This document shows, piece after piece, positions 10,537 to 22,029 of a stretch of DNA of 64,000 nucleotides. Made by a program: the position numbers and the translations under genes. Source of the DNA: Clytia hemisphaerica (taxonomy: Eukaryota > Cnidaria > Hydrozoa > Leptothecata > Clytiidae); assembly GCA_902728285.1 (NCBI GenBank), contig CACVBU010000913.1:667632-731631 (forward strand), in the 5' to 3' direction. Below the pieces are notes generated by a model, which worked only from the letters and a program-made list of their open reading frames with translations, was not told the DNA's origin and did not search any database. Numbering within the stretch: the stretch's first letter is position 1; the number at the start of each line of letters is the position of its first letter.

Positions 10537-10882
10537 TTTTGACAAGGAACCTTGAAAATGGGTTGGGAAGCCCTTGACCCGTCTTTGAATATTTTACAGT
10601 GGGCCTTAATGCTTAAGGAAGGCTCGATTTTTTGTTTACACCAACTTTGTTTGTGGGTGCATTGATTGAGTGGAACACCCATTAGAATTTTTTCGATTTG
10701 CTTCGTCATATTTAACTTCCTTAAAAACTTCTTTCGCTAGGCATCGCCCATCGAAAAGTAAAGTGTTGTTACTTGTCTTGTCTAGCCGATGTAAAGTTTT
10801 CAGAGCTTCGCTGATTTTTTTTTCACTTTAATCTACTCTGATGAAGAAATCATTTTGGTAAATAACGTAAGTTAGTGTAAAA

Positions 10883-11082
10883 GCCGGTCTCCACTTGCGC
10901 GGGCTGCGATTGCCCCTTTTGGCTTCAATCCTTTTAGCTTGGAAAAAAAATTACGTCATAAAAATGTAGCGCACGCTCGAAAAAACAGTTGAACACATTT
11001 CAACTTCATTTTTCTTTTGACCAATAGCGTGAAAGCTTTGATCGAAAAAGTGCGACCAAAGCGCCTGCAAGTGGAGACCGGC
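10883..11082. mobile_element. 200-bp MITE
   Basis: Left end gccggtctccacttgcgc pairs with right end gcctgcaagtggagaccggc. No coding capacity. It lies upstream of the peptide-precursor gene promoter. Confidence 0.75.
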
Positions 11083-11516
11083 CTAAAGCAAGGAAACCGA
11101 GTTAAAAATATACGCCTATTCGTAACTAGGCCAGGTTATAGAGTGTACATCATATTGTAATTCCTCGTGTTTAGTGCTACACTATTGAAAAAGTAGATTA
11201 ATGGAAGGTTTCAACTGATAAAAGCAAAAAGGACTTCATTCTTGTTACATCAGGTGAGCTCTAGATTAGATGTAAGGAGCGCTAAACGTTATAAAATCGT
11301 TACAAAATTTTAAGCTAGTAAATCTACAACATTTGAAATTTACGCATAGTTGGCAGCCAATTATATTCTTTAAATGCTGATGAAATTTAGAATACTATCT
11401 TTTGCAAAAATGTCTAAACTTTGAAACGTCGCAATCTGTTGAAGATGAAAATTGAGAAACAGAAATTCTTAAACTCAATTTCCAAAAACAGTGTATTGTT
11501 AGTGGAGTAAGCAAAG

Positions 11517-11738
11517 TACACGTTTTTTTATAAGAACATCCAGAATTTTTGAAGCCTTCTGATGTTCTTAACTTTTTGTGTTTTAAGCCTAAAAATGTTC
11601 CTAACATGTTCTTATTTTGACCATTTTCCTAAGAAATATTAGGGTGTTTTTAGAGCTCACAGAGCCTTAAAATATTCTTAACTTGTTCTTAACATTTTGG
11701 CCAGCGAATCCTTACGTTCTCATATAGTTTGTTCTAAT
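11517..11738. repeat. Right copy of the ~240-bp inverted repeat
   Basis: Reverse complement of 9498-9745 with scattered mismatches. A further fragment lies at about 11961-12010 (tagcttgttcttaatatttt). The pair brackets exons 1 and 2 and the promoter of the peptide gene. Confidence 0.75.
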
Positions 11739-12190
11739 ATAAAAAACGTGGTGCCGGTAGGTGTCTATATTCGTCAGAGTGAGGCCCACTGACTATCCCT
11801 ATTAATGTAAGTTAAGTTCATATTTAGCTGACAAGGAAGTAGCTTAATCATGGATCCTTCATGTTAACAGGGAGACTTCATGATAAACTACTTATGTTCG
11901 ACCACACAAGCATCTAGTACAGTAATTTGTTTTTCTTATTGAATCAATCTTCGGTCCATTCAGCATGTAGCTTGTTCTTAATATTTTTGCCATCGAAGCC
12001 TGTAGTTCTCGTAAAAAAAACGTGTACTAGTCGTGTTAATAGTTGACAACCGAGATTTACAATGATTTTATGTAGTTTGAAACGAGTGTAAGTTTTGAAA
12101 ATATCGTCGGCAGTTTAAGACAGTGAGTTTATGTATTCGAGATAAATTGAAGGGAACGGTTTTAAAGAAAAGAAGCCATATCCTCAAAAT

Positions 12191-12830
12191 CAGTGGCGTT
12201 GTGGGAAAATCTTTCTGGAGGGGCCAAAGTCAATTTTTTTTAATGGCGCCCCCTAATTTTCCAACGCCCCCACCCACCAGTTGCACCAATCTCTAAACTT
12301 GTACTAATTCAATTGCCTAAGCATAATGAGGAAGGAAATATTTAGTGAATAAGAGTAGATATATCTTTGACGAATGGAAAATCGACTGCCAAGATACCCT
12401 AAATCACTAAATAAAAATAGACAAATTTGACACTTGCTAGAGTGACAAGAAACTTAAATAAACAATGTGTAATGCGAGCGAAACGAGCGAAAAAATTGAT
12501 GTTTTATGATTTCAATATTGTTGACAGCAAATTAGTCTTGGGGCGCAGTTAGATTTTCATTTAATAATGCTATATTGTACACAAAAAACTTGTAAATTAG
12601 CTAGATTGCCAAGAAGTTACCAATTAACTTTATTGCGAGCGAAAAAAAATTGCAAGTATTTTGAAATTATCTCAGTAAAATTGGTCCTGGGGCGCAATTT
12701 AAGTCGCATAAAGTATGATTTTTAAGATTGGGGCGTTTGAAAAAATCTCTTTTGACGCCCCTTGCTCCTCGGTGCCCCTTCGAAAAGGCTCCGCAGGGGG
12801 CACCCCCCGGCTTCTGTCACAACGCCACTG
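12191..12830. mobile_element. 640-bp hAT-like non-autonomous element
   Basis: Ends cagtggcgttgtg and cacaacgccactg form a perfect 13-bp inverted repeat; CAGTGGCG-type ends are common in hAT elements. Internal sequence carries 'gcgagcga' and 'ggggcgca' repeats and no transposase. A clear 8-bp target duplication is not seen. Confidence 0.75.
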
Positions 12831-12862
12831 CAAAGTCGCTGTCCAGTTTGGTCGACGAGGGT

Positions 12863-12991
12863 ACCTTACTTACCTGTAACAATCCAAAAGCCCCCTAACA
12901 ATCCTAAAGCGCCAAAATCGCAAAAATAATGGCTTTACCGTAACAATTTCCGAATTTTTTGTGATTTTGGATTGTTATAGGTAAGTACGGT
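12863..12991. mobile_element. 129-bp MITE
   Basis: accttacttacctgtaacaa at the left pairs with ttgttataggtaagtacggt at the right, continuing inward through aatccaaa. It is entirely non-coding. Confidence 0.75.
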
Positions 12992-13620
12992 GGAAGACGG
13001 GATGAAAATTTCCACTAAAAAGTTGTCCTGGCGTCCGGGTTTATATTGATCGAAATAGCGGCCGGTTATCGGTTAAAACCGATCGGAAATAAAAAATCAC
13101 CGACCCGAATAACTGAACAATATTTGAGTGATCTATATCAATCCTATACTTTTTGGTTAATGTTGGTCGAGTTGTCATTTTCTATCTAGAATTTCCAAGT
13201 AGCTTTTATTTATAAAAAACTAATTTGAACATTTTCAGGGCATAATTAGTAGAAAGAATGTTACATTGGTGCCTTTTTCAAAGCATCTTAAAAGAAAAAG
13301 TCATTTTCTCTGCTATGCAGTGATTTAACTTATCTTTCATTCGTTTTAAAAGTAATTGATGTTATCAAAATGAGACAGTTTTAAGCCAATTATGAAGGCA
13401 AATTTTCACTATTTCCTGCCCTCAGCCCGAACCATGGTCGGCCTTCGGGTTAAACAAAACACGAGCGATTCACTAAAGTAACCGACCATAATGAAAGAGC
13501 TTATTTCGATCACTGGTTTAATTACTGTATCAACAGTCATTTGTTCGTGAATAACTGAATGAAATACTATAAATGTTAGTTCCTAATTGAGCGATAATTA
13601 TTACCCAATTCAATGTGAAA

Positions 13621-13748
13621 ACCACAAGCGATTAATAGGCTTGAGAAATGCAACTCAAAAGTTTGTTTCCGTTGGAGTATCATTACTTGGCCACATAAAG
13701 ACTTTAAAAGAGTTTAAGGAATTTTTGAACGGCTAAATATTTCTAGCC
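13621..13748 (+). ncRNA. snRNA-like locus, copy 2 (putative)
   Basis: accacaagcgattaataggc forms a caagc/gcttg hairpin; then at 13720 comes aatttttgaac, an Sm-like motif, followed by the hairpin ggcta-aatatttc-tagcc. An actataaa sequence lies about 55 bases upstream. It is paralogous to the locus at 16366 in the duplicated unit. Function unknown. Confidence 0.35.
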
Positions 13749-14311
13749 AATATTCATCGTAAAAATGAAATCATATATTCAGCATAACTCCCTCTACATG
13801 GTTTGTAGACTGGCAAGTATCTGCCTTTCCTTGGACACAAGAACGCGGGAAGTGCTTATAAAGAGTTCTTATAAAAAATAGAAATTGCTGCGGGAGAGTG
13901 GTTTTGAAAGTTGTATTCATCGAACGTAGTGATTTCATTGCAAACGTAAGCTTCAGCGAAATACAACGACGTAGTTTACCTAGTCTACATGGTTTGTAGC
14001 GCGAGCCTCACTTTTACAAGCTATGTTGCAGAAGTTTTGAGCTATATTTTTAATAGGTTTAATAAAAGCAATAAAAATGCATGATGTAAACTCATGGTCA
14101 TGACATCAATGGTGTGGTTTCTATTCAAACTTCGTTTCCACACACACTACCTTGAAAGTCAGTTCGGGAAGTTACATAGAATCGAAGCGCTGCGAAATTC
14201 TGCAACTTTCAAGTTGTCAAACTAAAGTTTCGCAACTTTTCCGCTATCAAATTTTACAACGCTTGCCTTTATAGTAGGGGTCGTAACTTTGAAAGAAACA
14301 TTTGCCAATAG

Positions 14312-14486
14312 GCTATTTCATAAATTACATCTGCCTCGTTTTGAAAGCATAACTGAAGTGTTTATACACTTGTCTTCAAGTGTTACTCTAATAAATGAAG
14401 TGAACTTCTTATGAACACCTCTGTAAATCAATGACCATGGTAATGTTTTTAAAAATGAGCGTAATAAATAAGCGTTACTCGTGACG
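14312..14486. mobile_element. MITE of the 'ttcataaattac' family, right end truncated
   Basis: The left end ctatttcataaattacatct matches the family end seen at 17050, 43119 and 45872. At the right, sequence jumps from actcgtgacg straight to cttattgcg, lacking about 30 bases of right terminal repeat that its duplicate at 17050-17232 keeps. Confidence 0.6.
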
Positions 14487-14745
14487 CTTATTGCGCTATA
14501 ACAAGAACTCGACTTATAAAATAAATATTTAACGTGTCTAACATAGCCAATATTTATGGCAATAACATTTATTTATTGCCCCGAAGGGCTTTTGTTGCTT
14601 CACGTAGCGGACTTGCTCGCTTGAAAAATATTCATGTTCAGATTCAGATTCACGATGTTGTTTCTTTCGATTCTGAGCGGGCCGCCGCGGTTGAAAAATG
14701 TTCACGCGCACCTAATATTATATCTCTTTTGTTGCTACTTGGTAC

Positions 14746-15200
14746 TTTATAAGAATCAAATCAATAACTCTTGATTGAAGGCCATATGTACCTTTCGGTA
14801 ATTAGTTCTTAGAAAGCAAACAAAGGATGGCGAAAAAATTGAGCATATTTATTTTTATTATAAGCATCTATTTTATAAGAATCAAATCAATATCTCTTGA
14901 TTGAAGGCAATATGCCTTTCGGTAATTAGTTCTCACAAAGTAAACAAAGTATGGCGAAAAAGATTAGCATATTTATTTTTATTATAAGCATCTACTTTAT
15001 AAGAATCAAATCAATAACGAAAAAGATGAGCATATTTATTTTCATTATAAGCATTTTCTTTTTAAGAATCAAATCAATAACTCTTGATTGAAGGCAATAT
15101 GCCTTTCGGTAATTAGTTCTTACAAAGTAAACAAAGTATGGCGAAAAAGATGAGAATATTTATTTTTATTATAAGTGTCTACTTTATTAAAATCAAATCA
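14746..15200. repeat. Tandem repeat, ~122-bp unit, three full copies and one partial
   Basis: Units begin ttataagaatcaaatcaat at about 14748, 14873, 14998 (a ~65-bp short copy) and 15060. Full units contain two potential hairpins, atcaataactcttgat and aaggcaatatgcctt, then ttcggtaattagttct. Present only in the first unit of the segmental duplication. Confidence 0.85.
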
Positions 15201-15814
15201 ATTTCAGAATTTTTGGCGTTTTCACTGTGATAACATGCGAGCGATTACTTCTCTTTTTGAGATGTGAGCGACTGTCTATCGCATGTCATCTCAAAAGTAA
15301 AGTTGAAACCAAGCTTTCTTCCTCCGACTTAAAACGAATTTAAAATCTACATATGTGTTATTTTTACTTAGGGATATTTCGAAAGGATTGTCTGCGGGGC
15401 ATCCTTAGCGACAGCTACTTGCTAGTCTTATTTCACAACCGAAAGTCGTTTAATGTCAAATGGTTTCATTAACTAATGGTATCATGGTAATTAATTATTG
15501 TTCAATTGATGATCATAAGAGATAAATAAGCACGTCAACTAATCGGCCGATAGCAAAGAAAACATAATGGGCTTCTATTTGATATTCTCTACAATTTTTT
15601 CTAGGCATACACAGCACGCTTGTTTTTCGATGCAAAACAAAGTCGATAGCTGATGTACGCCTCTTTATCGTCTTTGCTCATTTAAACAAATGACGGTATT
15701 TTTGTATTTTTACCATTGTCGAGCAAAGTGGACGGTGATTTTGGCGGCATGTCAACTTTACTTTATACCGTCTCCTTCGATTTATCTAAAATACATAAAC
15801 TCGCTATTTTGATT
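15201..15814. other. Gene-free stretch
   Basis: No supported exon. Part (15430-15500) is the counterpart of 17327-17420 in the segmental duplication. Confidence 0.5.
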
Positions 15815-15944
15815 TACACAAGCGATTATGAGGCTTGAGGTGAAAAAAAGTGATTCGTTGCCGTTTATAACCACGCCATTTATGTCAGATTACCATTTGC
15901 ATTGTTTTATTGAGAAATTATTGAACGGCTATCCAATCTAGCCA
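15815..15944 (+). ncRNA. snRNA-like locus, copy 3 (putative)
   Basis: acacaagcgattatgaggct gives the caagc/gcttg hairpin; at 15914 gagaaattattgaacggcta leads into the hairpin ggcta-tccaatc-tagcc. Compared with copy 2 the stem is identical and the loop is different, which argues for RNA structure. Confidence 0.3.
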
Positions 15945-16365
15945 ATTTGATTAACCGAGTGAAAACAAAACGCAGAAAACTACACACTCGTTATTTCTTT
16001 AAAAGAAATTGAGGCTGAAAATCGGTCCAAACCAGGGATTAGTCTGAGCCTCGGTTTAAAAAAATGATATGAAATCTTTTGGAAAAGGCCATGGAAGCCT
16101 TTTGTTCCCATAAAAAACGTGTACTAGTCGTGTTAATAGAGTTGACAAACGAGATTTACAATGGTTTTATGCAGTTTGAGAAGAGTGTATTGAAAGTACC
16201 ACGGGCAATTTATGTTAACAATAAAAGCCAGTGGGAAAAATTTTCACTTTCTGTCGTCCGGATCTAGTTACTGTTTGAACAGTTATTTGCTTACTGAATG
16301 AAATGAAATACTGTAAGTATTATTTCTTAATTGAGTGATAATTAATATCCAGCTCAGTGTGAGAA

Positions 16366-16489
16366 ACCACAAGCTGTTAATAGGCTGGAGAAATGCAACT
16401 CAAAAGTTTGTTTCCGTTGTAGTATCATCCGCATAAAAAATGTAAAAGCAATGTATAGCAATTTTTGAACGGCTAAATATTTCTAGCCA
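16366..16489 (+). ncRNA. snRNA-like locus, copy 4 (putative)
   Basis: Paralogue of the 13621 locus. ccacaagctgttaataggct weakens the first hairpin (gctgg in place of gcttg), while the Sm-like aatttttgaac and 3' hairpin at 16460-16489 are unchanged. Confidence 0.3.
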
Positions 16490-17049
16490 ATATTCATCGT
16501 AAAAGTGAAATCATATACATATTCAGCTCTGTAAGGTTTGAAGACTAACAAGTGTCTGCCTTTCCTTGGACGCAAGAACGCGGGAAGTACTTATAAAGAG
16601 TTCTTATAAAAAATAGAAATTGCCGCGGGAGAGTGGTTTTGAAAGTTGTATTCAGCGAACGTAGTGAGTTCATTGCAAGCGTAAGCTGCAACGAAATACC
16701 GACGTGGTTTACTAGTCTATATGGTTTACTAGTCTATGAGTCTCACTTTTACAAGCTATGTTGGAGAAGTTTTGAGCTATATTTTTGATAGGTGTATCGT
16801 TGTCAAAGCAATAAAAATGCATGATGTAAACTCATGACATGACATCAATGGTGTGATTTCTATTCAAACTCCGTTTCCACACACACTACCTTGAAAGTCA
16901 GTTCGGGAAATTACATAGAATCGAAGCACTGCAAAATTCCGCAACTTTAACGTTGTCAAACTAAAATTTCGCAACTTTTCCGCTATCAAATTTTACAACG
17001 CTTGCCTTTATAGTAGGGGTCGTAACTTTGAAAGTAACATTTGCCAATA

Positions 17050-17232
17050 GGGTATTTCATAAATTACATCTGCCTCGTTTTGACAGCATAACTGAAGAGT
17101 TTATACACTTGTCTTCGAGTATTACTCTCATAATTACTCTCTTATGAACACCTCTGTGAATCAATTGCCATGGTAATATTTTTTTTAATGGGGTAAGCGT
17201 TACTCGTGACGTAATTTATGAAAAAGTCTATC
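17050..17232. mobile_element. MITE of the 'ttcataaattac' family, complete
   Basis: Left tatttcataaattacatctg and right actcgtgacgtaatttatga are the terminal repeats. Duplicate of 14312-14486. Confidence 0.65.
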
Positions 17233-17774
17233 CGCTGCTAGCTTATTGCGCTATAACAAGAGCTCGACTTATAAAATAAATATTTAACGTGTCTAGCATA
17301 GCCAATATTTATGGCAATAACATTTATTTGTCCTATTTCACAACCGGAAGTTATTTAATGTCAAATGGTCTTTCGACTATTATTAATTAATGATATCATG
17401 GTAGTTGATTATTGTTCGGTGGATGACCTACGAGTAATTTGAAAGATACTGTGAAGTTGAGCCAGTGCTGTGCCTTTCCAATAATTCCCTCAAAGATGGC
17501 TTCTTAAATATCTTAAAGACGACTATTTGAACATTAAAAATTATGAATTCAAATAAAATATAAATTTTGAATTCATTGATTTTTGGTGTATATCCAGCAA
17601 TATCTAGAGGTCTAAATCTTCCATGGTTGACCCTCGCAGTGTCACTATACTTCACCCTCTCCCCCCAATATTAAAATTCTTCCTGCAGCATGTGAGATAA
17701 CAAAAAGTAAGTAATTCGTTGCTGTTTGAAGATGGTTATGATGTCAGATAGATGGCATGTGCTTTGTGTTATTG

Positions 17775-17815
17775 AGAAATTTTTAAACACCTATCTAATC
17801 TAGCCAGTTTGAATA
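17775..17815 (+). ncRNA. snRNA-like locus, copy 5 (decayed)
   Basis: gagaaatttttaaacaccta followed by tctaatctagcc: the Sm-like run is present but the left half of the 3' hairpin has mutated (accta instead of ggcta), so this duplicate of the 15815 locus looks dead. Confidence 0.25.
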
Positions 17816-17966
17816 GCCAAGTAAAAACTACGCGCAGAAACATGTTTTTATTTCGTTTTAAGAACTCGAGGCTGAAAATTGGTCTAAACCTTTGTATAAT
17901 CCGAGCCTCAGTTGTTAGAAATGATGACATAAGACAGTATAAAAACACCTTCAATATATTTTAAAC

Positions 17967-19971
17967 ATGGAAATTGCTAGAAAAATAAGAACAACCTTGG
18001 AGGTGTACCGTTTTCCACGCTCTGTATTAAATGCACGTAACAACAGATCAAAATAATTTTCCAGGCAGAAAAACACAATGGTATGCGATAATTTTTTCTC
18101 ATTTTTTTTGCTTGCAGGACATAGATTTCTTTCAACATCTGGAGATGCATATGCGACAAGAAAATCCACCATTATGTGGGCGTGATCATCTATGGTATCG
18201 CTCGTCCTATTCCCCTGTAAAGGTACGTCAAGTAAAGGATCAATGGGCCCGTAATCAAAATTATTCCCAATGTTGAGGAGTTCAATCTTTTTTAAATTTT
18301 TGCTGAGAATTTACTGGCCAATTTTTGGTACAAATTTGGATTTTCGCTGAAATTGCAGAAGCTTATAGTGATTTTCTAGGTTTATTAAGGGGTACAGATA
18401 TCTGACTTTTTAATGTCTTTTCTTCTGATCAGCCCAATGTTTTTGTCGTCCAAAATATATATGGTGACAAAAAAGATTGACTAAATCAAGCTAAAATAGT
18501 ATTTTTTTTCACCCAGAACACTTGTGATGGTGATTTATGCGAACAGTTCAACTCGTTAGAATACAGCAAACGAAAAGCTATTGCTGAAGAACTTGATAAA
18601 ACTCCAGCTGAGGTAACGTAACATTGCTCTTAGAATTTACAGTAATGGGAAATTATGCTAATTCTGGCTTTTCGTCTTGCCAGTAAAAAAATTACTAGAA
18701 AATGGCTCACTTAACTGAAGCTTAACTACGTTTTCCATCCAATTCAGGGGGGGTCCATGTACAAAACAGCGGCATGTATCAGTACTTTGTAGTAAATTTC
18801 GATTTTAAACACCCACCCACCCCTATAGTACAAAATGTACAAAATACTATCCAGCAAACTCCCAAAAACACCCCAACACCACCTATATTTTACAATATAC
18901 TATCCAGTACTATCCAGCAAACTCCCAAATACACCCTGACACCCCCTGTATAATACAATATACTATCAAGCAAACTCCCAAATATACCCTAACACCCTCC
19001 TTACATAGTACAATATACTATCCAGAAAACTACCAAATATACCCCTACACCGCTTCTTAAAATGAAAATTTTTAGCCAAAAAACTTGAAACTTTGGGGCA
19101 AGTTTTTTATTCTTCCCATAAAAAAATTTTCAAAAAATTTTCTTGAAAGTTGACAAAAACAATTGAGAATTTAAAAATATTTTCGACAAAAATCTAAAAT
19201 AAATCACAATTTGATTTGATTTTGGCTTTTTAATAAACAAATACTAGGCAGAAAATCCGAAATTTGACCCTGACACCCCCTGTATAGTACACGTATACTA
19301 AACAGCAAATCAGAAATTTGACCCTGACACCCCCATGTATAGTACACAAGTACTAAACAGCAAAATATTTTGAAAACACTCACCCACCCCATGATACATG
19401 CCGCTTTTTTGTACATGGACTCCCCCTGTCCAAATTCGTAAAGCCTAGTTGCAAAAAAAAAGGGCTTGTTCCGGGCGAATTAGAATTCGGTCCGAAACGG
19501 AAGTGAGCTTTTGGTCTCACTGCACACTGCGCTCACTTTGAACTTCACATCACTTCACTTTAGGTCAACTTTCCAACACTCTTGTGGAACGTGAGCTGAA
19601 CAATGGGCCATTCCATATTATTTCCATACAGGGGGGTGGACGAACACTTCAAGGGGTAACCTGAGAAGAATTTCCAGCGGGAGTGTTTTTTCATTTTCCA
19701 GGGGGTAAATAGTTATTCTTAAATTTCCATGAGGTAAAATACAGGTTTTAGTTCGTCCGCCGTAACTTTAAGGTATAAATAGAAACTTATCTGAGGGTTA
19801 CTTTACCACCCCCTGTACGGATTTTGAATGGAACAGCCCAATACATGTGAAAGAAGAATGATAAGTGGAAGTGATAACAGGTCGATTCTTGGAATTATAA
19901 TATTTCTTTTTTTTTTACATTTTTAGGTTTCCAAAAAATTGGAAGACATCCGTACAAGATATGCTTTCTAA
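17967..19971 (+). CDS. Small four-exon gene with MADF/SANT-like C-terminus
   Basis: Exons 17967-18002, 18118-18222, 18517-18612 and 19927-19971 all join in phase 0 and give 93 codons plus stop. Every intron has GT-AG ends and a good polypyrimidine acceptor. The segment [20 protein letters not shown] continuing to [10 protein letters not shown] resembles the last helices of a MADF (Myb/SANT-like) DNA-binding domain; an upstream [11 protein letters not shown] segment may be its first half. That assignment is by pattern only. A TATA-like gtataaaa lies 30 bases before the ATG, so exon 1 is the weakest part and the true start may be elsewhere. In exon 4 another frame stays open well past the stop, so a longer product through different splicing cannot be excluded. 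Intron 3 holds two transposable elements. Confidence 0.45.
18745..19428. mobile_element. 684-bp TIR element with CAGGGGG ends, in intron 3
   Basis: cagggggggtccatgtacaa at the left pairs with ttgtacatggactccccctg at the right, and gcggcatgtatca with tgatacatgccgc further in. Flanks atccaatt and tccaaatt look like an imperfect 8-bp duplication. Internal ~60-bp units with tactatccagcaaactccca and acaccccctgtatagtac repeat several times. Same end type as 6311-6899. Confidence 0.8.
19604..19840. mobile_element. 237-bp MITE with TGGGC-TTCCA ends, in intron 3
   Basis: tgggccattccatatta at the left pairs with the right end gaatggaacagccca; internal atacaggggggtgg pairs with ccaccccctgtac. It lies 86 bases before the last exon. 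Ends resemble those of the element at 51728. Confidence 0.7.
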
Positions 19972-20472
19972 ACCATCGAAATCCGTTACAGGAAAGAGGA
20001 CATTATATCTATATTCTGCAAGTCGTTTATTTCATCAAGAAGCCTTGTGCATCGTAAAAAGGCTAAATGAAAACTCTCAGAGATTAGAGACTTTTCCTTT
20101 GGTTAGACATAAATGTCACTCCAGTGAATCTTCATAAACAAATGAGAAACTGGTTTGTTGATTGGATGGCTTTACTTGTTAAAGAAAGCTATCATTTTAT
20201 CTGTACAAATGTCATCTGTCCACGAAAATTATGAACTTTTGAAAGTCTGATACGATACAAGATTTACGATTCCTGGCGATTGCCTTGAATATCATCGCGA
20301 TCATATGTTATATTCAAACGATCCAAATTTTTACGTACTTCTATCACTATTTTTGCCATTATCTCCTTAGCAATTCTCAGATGTGTGAACTTATAACCAT
20401 CTTAAGTCTTGCTACTCCTTTACGAAGTGCAATAGCTTCGATCTTTAGAAAACGCTTGAACCACTGATTGCT

Positions 20473-20990
20473 GTAAAGCCCGAAAGGCTAGATGTCCTGC
20501 TTTAAGCTCTTCTAAGCGAACAAAAAGTGAATATCGCAAAAAATATTGCTGCTATTGTTTTCGAAAACCCGCGAAGCGACCTACAATCAAGGTCGTAAAA
20601 TATGAGAAAAAAGGGAAATCCACCGGGAAGTTTTGAAACCACAATCGATTTGTAAGTGCTCTAGGTTTGAAAGGTAGAGTTTTAACTCTGAGTTTTAACG
20701 GTAGACTTAAAACTTAGGACCTTAGGATCTGAGGATCCAAAAGTTCAAAAATAGTCCAATAAGGCTCAGAATATAGCCTGGAAGTCTACCAACCCCTCCC
20801 ATTGAAATATTTGATTAAGGTAAAGAGATAGCCTAAAATCGACTTTCTCGCCAGAACTTTAAATCTTGAAAAACGTTTAAAAAAAACCGGAATTCTCATT
20901 ATATTTTAACCATGATTTTAGATGGGATTTCCTATCTAACCAAGGCACACTTTTTAGTCAATGCACGACATCTAGCCCTTCGGTCTTTAT
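20473..20990. mobile_element. 518-bp element of the 'agcccgaagggct' family
   Basis: taaagcccgaaaggctagat at the left pairs with atctagcccttcggtcttta at the right. Two other members in the window are 51128-51383 and 54362-54654. Confidence 0.7.
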
Positions 20991-21207
20991 AAATCTATGG
21001 CTTGAACTCAATGCCGACAGATCTGGGGTGTCGTAACAAAGAGCCTTGTCGAAAACAGAAAGTAACTTCTTAACATAAACTTGTTTTATGGAAATAACTC
21101 GAACGAACCCAGTTTTACGTGCTGGCTTTCAAGTGAGGAATTATTGGATTTCACGGCATGGGGCCAATATCTTTTTTTAGTTAACAAAATTTTTTTGAGG
21201 TTTGTTA

Positions 21208-21352
21208 ATAGACGATATCGGCTTTCTGAATTCTCCCCGAATGATTACCCATGATGAATTGTTAGGGTTTGGGTTATCGTCCGTGAATTTTTTTGCGCAA
21301 TGCATCATGGGTAATCATTCGGGGAGAATTCGGTAAAGCCGATATCGTCTAT
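21208..21352. mobile_element. 145-bp MITE with ~47-bp arms
   Basis: atagacgatatcggctttct... pairs with ...aaagccgatatcgtctat, and gaattctccccgaatgatta pairs with taatcattcggggagaattc. Arms are almost perfect complements, leaving a ~50-base centre. Confidence 0.85.
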
Positions 21353-22029
21353 TGAATAGGCTTTTTGGAGTCTTTAAAAGAAAGCTGAGAGGGTTTACTG
21401 TTAAGTATAAAGGGCTATAAACTTCAGACGATTGATAGTGCAGCGGATAGTTTTAATTCGAAACATGTGGTTGTATTTCAAGACAAAGGAGGATAGATAG
21501 GATAGATTTTGTTTTTATATTTTTTAATTTAACCATAACTAGGCTTTAGTTTAGGAAAGTTTTTTAAACTTATCATTATCTAATACACGATAAAAAATGA
21601 GAATTTGGACCTGAAAACATCTCTTGCATTTTTAAATTCGGTATTATTTAAATTGATTTTCAATAAAAATCGTCAGAGATTTTGGGTTGACTAGCCACGG
21701 CCCGCCATTTTTTCATTAAAATATAAAAATAAATGACGTAACCTTCACTTGGTAAGAATTTAGTCATAAATTTCAACATACGTCACCTTGAACTTGAATG
21801 GTGAAAGCATTGAAATATGTCCAAACTATAACCCATTCGGAAGCACCAGTATAAATAGAATATTCAATTCAACATTCATAAAATGTCAAGATTGAATTGA
21901 AAATAACATTCTATAGGTTACCAACGAAACTGTGTTGAATTATTAATAACAATTTTCTATTTCAAGATTTCAAGAGAAACACGTTGCCGTCGTATCAACG
22001 CGCTGGCGTCGGCAAAAGCGTGCGGCAGT
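21353..22029. other. Gene-free stretch
   Basis: No supported exon; AT-rich sequence. Confidence 0.4.

Larger units (their letters stand above)
12027..17940 (+). repeat. Tandem segmental duplication (unit 1 ~12027-16080, unit 2 ~16112-17940)
   Basis: Both units start with aacgtgtactagtcgtgtta (12028 and 16117). Matching blocks follow in the same order: 13540-14570 with 16270-17330, 15430-15500 with 17327-17420, and 15815-16060 with 17690-17930. Unit 2 lacks the hAT-like element, the 129-bp MITE and the 14746-15200 tandem repeat, so these were inserted into unit 1 after duplication or lost from unit 2. Each unit carries two snRNA-like loci. Confidence 0.75.

Noticed and set aside
4452-17815. 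Identification of the Sm-like loci as U1, U2, U4, U5, U11 or U12
   Set aside because: Diagnostic 5' sequences of those RNAs are absent; only the Sm-like run and 3' hairpin agree.
19923-20140. Longer frame [12 protein letters not shown]... through exon 4 of the small gene
   Set aside because: It needs a different phase from the upstream exons; the phase-0 reading continues the MADF-like pattern. Kept only as a possibility.
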